64,000 nucleotides of DNA from positions 124,001-188,000 of the forward strand of contig JAQGDQ010000200.1 of assembly GCA_030141605.1 (NCBI GenBank), given 5' to 3'. The notes under the pieces are model-generated. The model made no database searches. It saw only the letters and a list, made by a program, of their open reading frames with translations, and had not been told where the DNA came from. The position numbers and the translations under genes are program-made. Shown piece after piece: positions 25,152 through 35,233 of the stretch (position 1 is its first letter; each line of letters begins with the position of its first letter). Origin of the DNA: Tubiluchus corallicola (taxonomy: Eukaryota; Priapulida; Priapulimorpha; Priapulimorphida; Tubiluchidae).

Positions 25152-25199
25152 TGGCTGACCACGGCTGTAGGGCCAGTCGAAACGTATAAATAAAGTTCT
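25152..25199 (+). other. Ribozyme-like retroelement tail motif (decayed hammerhead?)
   Basis: GGCTGACCACGGCTGTAGGG then CCAGTCGAAACG followed by AATAAAG. The layout CTGA, a short stem-loop, then CGAAAC and a polyadenylation-like signal recalls the hammerhead-derived tails of Penelope-like elements. The CTGA is followed by CCA rather than the required NGA, so it would not be catalytically active. Confidence 0.25.
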
Positions 25200-25740
25200 G
25201 TAGCATTTTTTTGAGTCATAGTGTCATTATTTTTGATAAGACTTTAATACATTTTTAATGTCGTTTCAATGGAGAAGATAGGCAAAATGTGTCCCACTGA
25301 GAGTCAAATTTGATCACATTTTTCAGTCGGTATTATATTGTTTTGTTCAATAAGTTACTTCACAATTCACTTCAGTGACATAGATGCATTATACAGTACA
25401 AATGCAATACTATTTAATCAGTACAAACATCAGAAATCAGTCAATATTTCGTTTCGATTACGTCGATTGAAACTGCATTCTGCATTTTGAGAAACCCAAT
25501 TAGTCAGTCAAGAGTGAAATTAGGAATGTTTAGAAACGTCAAAATTAAAGTTAATATTTCGTTTTGTAGACGTGTGATTTTAATTAACATCAAATTAATC
25601 TTTGTCCCGCATAGCTAATGGCACTTTTAAAGGAAAGGTCAAACCGTTCTGGGAAGTTAAGCTTATTTCCATGATCACGAACATTAAACACAATACAAGA
25701 ACTGACAAAGCACACGAAAAGTTGCTTTTCAAATCCTGAT

Positions 25741-26285
25741 GTAAGTGAGTGAGTAAGTAAGTTAGCAAGTAACTAAATAAGTTAGAAAGCAATAAGTAAG
25801 TAAGAGAGTGAATGAGTGAGTGAGTGAGGGAGTGAGTGAATGAGTGAGCTCCTAAACTAGCAAGTAACTAAATAAGTAAGAAAGCAGTAAGTAAGTAAGA
25901 ATGAGTGAGTGACTGAGTGAGTGAGCAGTGAGTGAGCTCCTAAACTAGCAAGTAACTAAATAAGTAAGAAAGCAGTAAGAGAGTGGGTGAGTGAGTGAGT
26001 GAGTAAGCTAGCAAGTAGCTAAATAAGTAAGAAAGCAGTAAGAGAGTGAGTGAGTGAGTAAGTAAGAGAGTGAATGAGTGAGCGAGTGAGTGAGTGAGTG
26101 AGTGAATAAGTAAGTAAGTGAGTGAGTGAGTGAGTGAGTGAGTGAGTGAGTGAGTGAGTGAGTGAGTGAGTGAGTGAGTGAGTGAGTGAGTGAGTGAGTG
26201 AGTAAGTAAGTAAGTAAGTAAGTAAATAAGCGAGTAGGCGAGTAGGCGAATAGGGGAGCAGGCGAGTGAGTGAGTGGGTGAGTGT
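25741..26285. repeat. (GAGT)n/(AAGT)n tetranucleotide array with higher-order blocks
   Basis: About 540 bp of GAGT, AAGT and GAAT units. A longer block, GCAAGTAACTAAATAAGTAA plus GAAAGCAGTAAG, recurs three times (about 25860, 25948 and 26010), showing larger-scale duplication. The minus-strand LTHSLTHS frame is an artefact. Confidence 0.95.
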
Positions 26286-27006
26286 TTTACACATTTAATA
26301 TACAATTCTTAAACTTACAGCACAATAACTATAAGTTGTGAAATATTGTCAGCGCTGGAACTGGAAGTGACCTGCATGCTGCTGCTGTTTTTTTAATTTT
26401 TGACCATGTTCATATTTTCAAATCATTAATTAAGGCAGAGCATAAGTTATTGCAGTACGTAAAACCACATAAATTCCATTGTATGTATTATGCTATAATG
26501 ACAATGAATTGCTTACTTACTAGAACAAGGATTCTGTTAAATATCCCAGGAAGGTGTTATTTTGCTGTTTTTCACCACATGAAAAGCCCTCTGATTTCGT
26601 CAATAGAACAAACAGAGATTATACATCAAACAATTTTAGAAGAAAAGCATCTACAACTTCCTAGAAAACTCTGATCTTGACATTCACAAAATTAATTCCA
26701 TCTGGATCAGTAGTTGTTACCTGTGGTGTTAATGACAGGTAATCACGTTGCAATCAGACAGTGATGTTGGTAAGAGGATTAACACAGTTAAACAACAGGT
26801 AATTCTTTCAGGTAAATCTTTCAGGTGGTGATTCGTTAATACAGAGAAGTTCTGTTATAAGCTTTACGACTGAGGAAGATGAAGTTACTTCACTGTCTTT
26901 CCCACGGTACGGAGTTTATAAAGGCTTCCACCTCCAATTTGTATGTTTAAATAGGAAGACAAAGCAATGTTAAAGTATGTATCAAAAAACAAATCACACA
27001 TCACAG

Positions 27007-27581
27007 TTAAAGGAAAACAGGATGATTTTTCAGTTGCTATCCTAAGCTCGATGGAAAGTATACATTTTAACACAATTAATACTTAAAAGTGTTTCTCATA
27101 ATTAAATAATAGATTAAAAACTTAATTAACCGCGGGCGAGCACAATTATTGATGACATCACAAACTAATACAAGTTTCAACAGCAAAAATATTCCACGAG
27201 TGTGTTGCACGTGTTTGCGAAAGCGAAAATTGAAGTACAGTTTTAAGATAAAAATTCAAATTTCAAATTTTCCACTGTGCTCACGCATGACTTGTCGAAC
27301 GTGTCTAGTTCATCACAAACCAACACATCTGGACTGTGAGGTACAGTATCTGTTTTTGTGCAATGCGTTTGCGAAATGCAGGCACTAGTGCCCGTCTAAC
27401 TAGTGAAAGGCGAAATGCATGTAGTAGCGAATAACTAGTGGCGCGAACATGAATTTGTGTTTGTGTGGTAATAATTCTTTCACGTAAGTTATTTTTGAAA
27501 AAAACAGTATGTTTCCTTTCTGTATATTAAAGGACATATTGTTTTGACCTACAGTTTAAGATTGGGTCCGGTTTTGCTTTA
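27007..27581 (+). mobile_element. MITE family A, copy 2 (about 575 bp)
   Basis: Begins TTAAAGGAAAACAGGATGAT and ends GGGTCCGGTTTTGCTTTAT. Internally collinear with copy 1 (7637-8256), except for a deletion in the CGAAAATTGAAGTACAGT region. Its CRE block reads TGACATCAC instead of TGACGTCAC. Confidence 0.75.
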
Positions 27582-27589
27582 TCTGCTTG

Positions 27590-28040
27590 ACTGGATTATT
27601 TTCCCAGTGTGCATCACTGATTCACAAAAAACGCATTTTTAGTCTTATTGACAATATAAAGCAATATATACTTTTGCTTAGGCCTAGTTAGCGAAGTTTG
27701 TTCTACGAATGCTGTAATTGTTTTTTCAGACATTAGGCAGTGTCATCAAATGACATAGAATGCCCTTGTAGTATTTAAATTTTATTAAGAAATAATTAGG
27801 AAATAAAAATAAATATTAGGAGATTTCAAGGGCATTCAACGCGTTTTATACCATCTAAAAGGACTGCGCCTAATGGTCATCGCGGGAGTTTAAATTTATT
27901 AGTTTTACACAGCGTTACTGCTAATACAAGCACAAAGCGCAAAAAACAGTAAAAATGTGGTACAATATATTAAGAAGACTTTTTTTAGTTTTACATAAAC
28001 AAAGGATTTTCTTGTGCTTTCAACGTGCAATAAACGACAG
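27590..28040 (+). repeat. Dispersed repeat family B, copy 2
   Basis: Collinear with the single-copy part of family B at 6932-7470 (CCCAGTGTGCA-CACTGATTCAC, TACTTTTGCTTAG, TGGTCATCGCGGGA). Here it follows family A immediately, whereas at the first locus it precedes family A. Confidence 0.75.
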
Positions 28041-28337
28041 AAATCGATGTTTTATCAAATTCAGCTAAACAGAAATTGTCCCAGACTGTTTTGAAATGTT
28101 TCCCATCTAAGCATGTTAAATAGGTCAAAAGCAAATCACAGGAACCTATTTTGCAATGTTCTAATAACTCTCTGTGTCATGGAAACATTTTTTGTTTTTA
28201 CTCACCGCTGCATATTATAGCTTGTGGTTTGTTTGCAGAAAAGATGATGAAAACGTTGAAGACAAACGTACTAGACCTAGTTACAAATTCAGTTTTACCA
28301 AAGCAATTAAGGCTTGTTCGTAGAGACTGAGCATTAA

Positions 28338-28614
28338 TCTGTATTTCTCTATCGTTTTCCTTCTCTTTCTTTCTCCGTCTTCTTTCTTTCTTCGTTTTAC
28401 TTTCTTGGTTGTTCTCTTTCTCTTTCTTTTCTTTTTCTCCTTTCACTCGCTGTCTCCTCCTCTCTTTCTGCCCTTTCTCTTCTTTTTTCTTTCTCATTCA
28501 CACATTCTAGTTCCCCCTTCCCTCTTCTTCTTTCTTCTGTCCCCTCTCCTCTCTTTCTCGCGCTCTCTCTCCCCCATCTTTCTCTCGCTCTCTCCCTCTT
28601 CCCTCTCTCTTTCC

Positions 28615-28679
<65 letters not shown>

Positions 28680-28693
28680 GTGTGTGTGTGTGT
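28338..28693. repeat. Polypyrimidine tract with (CT)n and (GT)n ends
   Basis: About 350 bp nearly all C and T on the plus strand, ending in a roughly 56-bp pure CT run and then (TG)n. Poly(Ser/Leu) and Arg/Glu frames on both strands are artefacts. Such mirror-symmetric homopurine-homopyrimidine DNA can form triplex (H-DNA). Confidence 0.95.
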
Positions 28694-28699
28694 CTCTGC

Positions 28700-29091
28700 C
28701 TCTCTTGCACCAATGGGCTTGCAACAATCACCTGTTCTATCAGCTTGTCACGTACGTGTTCTTACCTTCCTACGTGACTTGTGGTCTAAAATCACTGCTA
28801 AAAGGGAACGTACTCTCGTTTATATCTCGACAAAAATTTATCGCTCAAAGCGACATTGTTTGCACTTCCTACAATGGTTCTATTGTCATTTTTGTCATAA
28901 CTGAGAGAGTGACCTGCCCGCTTACAAGGCTGACCTTCTTGCACGGACAGTTTGAACACCGGCTTAGTTGTTTTGACAAAAAATTAAAGGTGGACTTGAA
29001 TGTACAGTTATTTGACTGTCCACGTGTGGTTAGTGTCCACAGGCCAACAAAGATTTTCTTTCGGTCGTCAAAGAGTAGAAGTTACTTATAA
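28700..29091 (+). other. Unrecognised open frame, coding status doubtful
   Basis: An open frame of about 137 codons (28678-29091) starts within the (TG)n tail but continues through about 390 bp of normal-complexity, less AT-rich sequence and ends at a TAA. It includes several Cys and hydrophobic stretches but no recognisable domain. The start is unreliable because it lies in the repeat. It could be an exon or chance. Confidence 0.2.
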
Positions 29092-29630
29092 AAATTAATT
29101 ACCCTATTATCTATAAGGATATTTTATGTAGTTTATAATGATATTGTAAATTTTAAAGATTTTATGCAATTTAAAACACAAACTGCTTTTTTTGTGTGAG
29201 ATACGATGTAATACGAAATTTTATAATATAGAGAAGTATTTTACATACGAAAACGAAAAGATTATGGGAAAATATTTAGACTATCTGGATATAGACATGA
29301 ATATAGACTATTAAATATATCTGAATATATGAGCTTCAGCGCATCATTTGTGGATAAGGCCATATAATTGATTAACAGTGTTAGAAAAATTTTGAATGGT
29401 TCTTTATTGGAACCTGATCCGATGTGGTTTTGTTTCCTGAATGCAATGGTAAAGATAGTTTAACTTGTGAGTGAGATTGTATCATTGTAAAAATTAGAAA
29501 TACCACAACAAAGTTTCCAGAGTTAGTGGCAAAACTGTATAGGATAGTAAGGGCTAGTGTAAGGGTTAAATTTGGAAAATTTGTTATTGCTCATTAAAAA
29601 TTGATGGTGGTGAAGTACCTCCTGTAAAAC

Positions 29631-30109
29631 TTAAAAGCAAAACCGGACCCCAATTTTAAACTGCAGGCCAAAACAATATACTCTTTAAAATATTGAAAGG
29701 AAACATACTATTTTTTCAAAAATGATTTACGTGAAAGAATTATTACTACACAAACACAATTTCACGTTCGCGCTACTAGTTCTTCGCTGTTACGTGTATT
29801 TCGCCATTCGCTGCTTAGACGGGCACTAGCGCCTGTATTTGGAAAAACGCTGCTCAAAAAAGGCTGTATCTCTTAGTTCAAATGTGTTAGTTTGTGACGA
29901 ACTGCACACATTCCACAGTTCATGCGTGGGCACAGTTTTGTTAGTTTGTGATGTCATCAATAGTTTTGCTCGCCCGCCGTTAATTAAGTTTTTAATCTAT
30001 TATTTAATTATGAGAAACGCTTTTTGCAGTATTAATTGTGTTAAAATGTATACTTTCTATCGGACTTGAAAATGGGGTAGTATATGAAAAATCATCCTGT
30101 CTTCCGTTA
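29631..30109 (-). mobile_element. MITE family A, copy 3 (about 480 bp, inverted)
   Basis: Reverse orientation relative to copies 1 and 2. The left edge reads CTTAAAAGCAAAACCGGACC and the right edge ATCATCCTGTCTTCCGTTA. The interior has the same motif order as copies 1 and 2 (CTAGTTCTTCGCTGTTACGT, GACGGGCACTAGCGCCTG, TGATGTCATC). Confidence 0.75.
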
Positions 30110-30406
30110 GACAGAATGAATACTAGATCGAGACCCTAGATAGATAGAAATTTGTTTTTCACATCCATACATTAAGATTGCATGTAAACTATGTCTCCAC
30201 AAAAGGCCAGCAGTTAGTAAGGTAAAATGGGATAATTTTAACTAAGTAAGTTAATCACTCAAATTATCCGTTGCAAAACCATGCATTAAAGCAATGGGAA
30301 TAAATTGCGATTCAAATTGATAGTTTCGAAATTTTTTTATCGAGTTCGACTCTCAAAAAATAAAACCACGAGCTTTCAAGACAAATCAGGACTTCTTATT
30401 AGGCAA

Positions 30407-30592
30407 ATACTACTAAATACTGCTGAATACGAATGAATACTACTGAATACATTAAATACTACTGAATACTATTAAATACCATTGAATTCTACTGAATACT
30501 ACTGAATACTACTAAAAATACTACTGAATACTTCTAAATAGTACTAAAACTACTGAATACTACAAAATACTACTGAATACTACTGAATACTA
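30407..30592. repeat. 10-bp minisatellite (AATACTACTG)n
   Basis: About 18 degenerate copies of GAATACTACT with occasional 7-bp variants. Confidence 0.9.
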
Positions 30593-30599
30593 GTTGTGG

Positions 30600-32018
30600 A
30601 ACTTTGTTACCGAGGTGTATCAAAACCTCTAAAACGTTTTTGAACTTAAAGTTAGTTAAGCTCTGAATTTATCTGAAGAGCGAGTTCAAGTTAATGTCTT
30701 TGATTGTCATTTTGTGTGTGTCAGGGTGTCGAGACATTTGTGGGTGTGTCAGGGTGTAGAGACATTTGTGGGTAGCGAAAATATTGTAAAATTGTAGACC
30801 TTTGTCTCATCCTTTAACAATGTTTACATTCACTGTAAATTACGCTATCAAATTTTGCTCTTTAATAAATCAACTCTAGTGCAAATACTATAATCTTCTT
30901 AGCCAATAAAATTTATACCACAATGATTCACTATCATCTCAGATCAAACATGCTTTTGATTGCTCGTTAGCATAACAAAGAGCATTAATTCTAACCAGAA
31001 CTGATTTATATACTTTTGGCTCAGAATTTTTTCTTCAATCTTACCGTTAACTATAAATTTCAGCAAATTCCCGTAACTGTGATATCCGCATCGAACTGTT
31101 CAGTTTTGAAACACAAAAAGACTCGAATTACAAAATTCCTCATAAATTTCAGCACAAAATGCAAGTATCTAGATTCTCTCATTAGTCATCAGGTGGTCTA
31201 ACATCATTTGAAACACTGAGTGAGTAATTATCACTTGTGACAATAAGAGGTCACTGTTACAAGTCACATTTACAAAACGAAAAATCACTTCATAACAGTT
31301 TTTACGACACACAATCCCGAGTTTATTATTTGCACAAAATCATCAATAGTTCAATTGTTGTTATAACGTACAGCACCATTATACTGTAAGGCAACCGAAA
31401 ACCATAAAAAGTATCAATATTGTAGATACTATGGTTGCTACAGTGAGTATTACTCATGTTGAAATATAACACTGGGTAGTATAATAATGGTGGACGAAAC
31501 ACATACGGGTTTACTGATGCATGTAGTGGGTACTGACACCCACCGATACACCTGATTGTCTAAGGGAGCAAGCCCACTATATTGATTCCACCATAATTAC
31601 TTTGTCGTGCATTTTTAGAATAAACATTCCACGTATTTTCAACATCCATCCTTTGAAATGATAAAACGCGAATCTTCGCAGTGAGAGTTAAGACAGAATT
31701 AAGCCAGCAAGATTATTTTTTGATAGTTTCCGTGATTGCGTTAATGTACGATCCGCCATTGAAGTCACAGTTAGTCAGGTAATGCGGCCTTGCTATCCAG
31801 TCGTAAATTCTAAGCGTAACAAGTCAGGTAAGTTGGCCCTTTGCAGGAGATACCTGAACGGGTGTCAAGAGTTCATTACGTACTTTGTGAAGCGCAGGCA
31901 AAAATTAGTCAATTAGTTTTCAAGAAAGTATAATTAGAATGTACAAAAAACACTGATAAATATAATCTTAATATTAAGATTAAGAAGGAGTTTACAATTC
32001 CCCATACAATTTTAAAAG
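30600..32018. other. Intergenic, nothing recognised apart from a short tandem
   Basis: A roughly 30-bp unit GTGTCAGGGTGT-GAGACATTT is present in two copies (about 30717-30775). CAGGTAA motifs recur near 31790-31850. No gene recognised. Confidence 0.4.
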
Positions 32019-32090
32019 CCTAACCTAACCCTAACCCTAACGCTATCCCTAACCCTAACCATAACCCAATCCTAACCCTAGCCCTAACCT
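32019..32090 (-). repeat. Interstitial telomere-like (TTAGGG)n array
   Basis: About 72 bp of CCTAA and CCCTAA units on the plus strand (TTAGGG on the minus strand), with several decayed units (CGCTAT, CATAAC, CCAATC). It lies exactly where the reverse-transcriptase frame of the adjoining minus-strand LINE stops, and reads as TTAGGG in the LINE's sense direction. Confidence 0.9.
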
Positions 32091-33925
32091 TAAATTTATC
32101 GACAGATGGTGCATTTACAGTACGGGATGAGAGTTTGTTCCGTGGATGGGTTACACGAGAAACAAAAAAATGACAACGATGTTGCTTCTGTTATATTCGA
32201 TGAATAGCTTGAAATCATGGCCTCGTACTTCTCTGTGTGATCTTGGAAGAAATCTTGTTCTTGTAAAACTGGGCGTCCTTTCACAATTTTATAAATATTG
32301 ACATGATCAGCAGTACGTTGGCATTGTTCCAAGTAGGCATCACTGCAGGGTTTGATCTGCATCGCGGAATAACCTGATACATATCTGTGTTGAGTTTTCT
32401 CTGATGCATCTTTCGGAGTTACATTCTGTGGTGGCCACACTACTGATGCAAATTCCAAAATAGGACGAACAACCATTTGTATAGAAGGACTAACATTTGG
32501 CTGATCTTAAAATGACACAACGTTCGATCATACCAATTCTACAATAACCTGAACTGTTTTATGATTAACATGGGTGTTCCACGTTAGGTCTTTGGATACG
32601 TAGATGCCTAAATCACGTACAAGCAACATTTACTACTCTTAAGTTGTATCAACCATTCAGTGCACAACTTTTGTAAAACAAATTGATCTAAATTGGTCGC
32701 CCGGATGGGGCTTAACTTCATACACAAATAAGTGGGTGCTTGTACCTGGAGGCATACAATTAGCAGATACAGAATGCAACAGTATGATTTGTAAAAATAA
32801 GAAAGCAATAAACGCCATCATAAGAGCCACTAAGGATACCTTGGGCATTCCATTAGCTACTGCTTGCCAGTTTGTAATTATGCCATTCATAGATTCCACG
32901 GATTCCTGAAAACTCCTTCTTGAGCAGTACCCATCATAGAGGCACAGAGAGGTTGAAATTCTAAAGTATAAAATATCAATACCAGGTAAAGATGGATTAT
33001 CAAAAAATTTAATCCATTCACTTGAGCAGAAAAATAAATTAGTTACAACAGACTGATTTGGTAAAGAGCCATTTTGGGTTTTGCAAATACGCTCACAACT
33101 GACAAGATAAGCTTTTAACTCATTGTACCAATCAATACTAGCTAAATAATCTAATTTATGGAAGGTTTTGTTATAATCTCTTCAAGGGTGATTAACCAGA
33201 TATGTATAGTTGCTTTTCATAGAAAGAAATGCACAGAAGAAAATACTAGTGTCATGGTCACTAGAAGAAAACCTAGACTTGACAGACAATAAATTTAAAC
33301 GATCTAGACAGTTTAGTTTGACAATGAAATTGTTCAAGAAAGTTTCTGTTTCTAGTGGGGAAATAACATGTTGCGTAAGAGGATTATCATGTAGAATTTC
33401 TAAGAAGAAAAGGTCTAGAGAGCTATGTGGAACTGGATCAGGCCATATCAGGTTTGGAGTATTAAAATCACCACAAACAATAGTATCAGTGTCAACAACA
33501 TGTAGTTTAATAGCACGTTTGATTTTGCTGAGAATAAAAATATCTAAAGCACCAAAAGTACTAATATAGTTTAAGTTACAGGAACGATGAACACAAAACA
33601 GTGAAACTGTGACCGTGTAAACAAACAAAGAAAAATGCGAGTTATAAAAAATAGAACCTCTAGCAGTGGTAGGAAAAATATTATGCCTTTCACGCCTAAT
33701 AACAGCATAAGCTAGAAGACAAATTGCCTCATTAGTAAATTCTTCAGTTAGAAACATTTCACAAATACAACTAAAACCTGGATTTTCAGGAATAACTAAA
33801 CTAAAAATATCAGCTAACTTATTTATTAGACCATTGCAATTAAAAACAAAACCAGTAATTGTATTTTTATTAAATGAAGCTTGAGTGTTACCAATTTTGA
33901 TCACAGGGCGCTTTACAATTGTCAT
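32091..33925 (-). mobile_element. Degenerate LINE (endonuclease plus reverse-transcriptase remnants)
   Basis: The frame at 33925-33182 encodes an apurinic-type endonuclease: NGLINKL near the start, a GDFNTPNLIWPD motif and a terminal SSDHD, as in LINE EN domains. Frameshifted RT remains follow. About 32790-32600 has QFVLQKLCTEWLIQLKSSKC (the palm-thumb LE-L--W----KCK motif). About 32620-32570 has DLGIYVSKDLTWNTHVN. The region 32476-32270 has RPILEFASVVWPP and CQRTADHVNIYKI. The core FADD-type RT segment is not seen, so there is an internal deletion. The last recognisable bases (frame with VNAPSVDKFK) run into the telomere-like array at 32090, so the C-terminus and 3' UTR are missing. Inferred CR1/Jockey-like; inactive. 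Confidence 0.8.
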
Positions 33926-33999
33926 TCTAGCTTCTTAAAGAGGAATGCAGAGTCACAGCCCGATATGGCAGTTTATCTGGGCTGACTACAATTCAGTTC

Positions 34000-35030
34000 A
34001 ATTCAGCTTTATTTTCTCAATATGCGCATGACATTTTTTAGATGTTTTTATACAAAAAAACATTATAGTATTAAAAATAGATTTCGTATTAAATTATATA
34101 CTAAGTAGCAGAGATGTTTATTTAATCTAGCCAAATTTTTAAAGGGCGGAAGAATAGTAAGCGAGAATTTCTTAAGAATTGAATACGAGGTTACATTTTG
34201 AATAATAATAACAGTTATACTATATGCATAAATTTATGGTAAAACAGAAACACTAATGTCAAGATGCAATACAAAAAATCAATAAATATATCTCATATCA
34301 AATGAAAGCAAAAAGCAAACAAAATTCTTCCGCAATTCAACTCAAAGTAAAAAGAAGTTATCACAAGCAAATGCAACAAAATTCAACTCAAAGCAAAAAT
34401 GCAATTCAAAGCATAACATCAAGCAAAAAATTAATCAACAGAGCTTGAAGCTGATTTATGGGTTTAAGACGCTCTGAGAATGGTGTCAAGCTACAGTCTA
34501 TACTGGTAGTAGTATGATTAGTTGGCATATATACATTAGTTTGGTTACTATCTTTAGGCTCACTGCACCTAGTCATCTTGTGACATTTGGCAAGGCGATT
34601 ATGTATGTCATCTACACAAGCCAAACAGGAGCTAGTTTTGTTTTCAGTGGTGTCAACACGACCTTGACGATTTGGTGATTTGCTGACAGCAATAGTAACA
34701 TCATTCTTGGTTTTTAGTGTAGAAATGACTTTTTAATGTTTTTCCAATGATACATGAGAATACTGATAAAGTATAAATGATTCTTTCCTGAACCAGTTTA
34801 GACTTCCAAGCATTGTTAATTATTTATACCCTTAATGTCAAAATTATTGTGAGTGTTAGTAAAAATCCACAATTAATTAAATTTGAATCCATACTTGAAA
34901 CACAGAAAACATGATTTATTTCATCTGTCATGATTGCTGAAGAACAGAGTATCCTAGCAGTTATAGCATCTACCTTGTAAGGTTTAACTTTTTCACGTTT
35001 CCTGTTTTTCAAGTTTGGTTTTATATTTAA
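34000..35030 (-). other. Possible upstream (ORF1) part or 5' flank of the LINE
   Basis: Two short minus-strand frames (34624-34406, with CVDDIHNRLAKCHK and Cys/His residues, and 35012-34824) lie upstream of the endonuclease in the element's direction. Their position fits the ORF1 zinc-finger protein of a LINE, but the sequence is too decayed to confirm this. The stretch 33960-34400 is AT-rich and shows nothing else. Confidence 0.25.
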
Positions 35031-35233
35031 TTAATTGTTGGTTTATACCATCATTCCAGACATTATTACTGCTCACAGCATGATAAAAATGTTAGTTTGT
35101 ACACAGATGTACACGGGTGCAACTTAAAAGCTTGTTAAGTAGGAAGAGTAAGACTATTTTTGTTTTAGGGTCTGTATACTGCAGGATGTGTTTAATGTAA
35201 ATTCTTAGCAATTCTCTAAACACTTGATTCAAA

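Noticed and set aside
25940-26305. Leu-Thr-His-Ser repeat protein on the minus strand
   Set aside because: Produced by the GAGT tetranucleotide array.
28198-28731. Arg/Glu-rich and Ser/Leu-rich frames
   Set aside because: Artefacts of the homopyrimidine tract; both strands are open because stop codons need both base classes.
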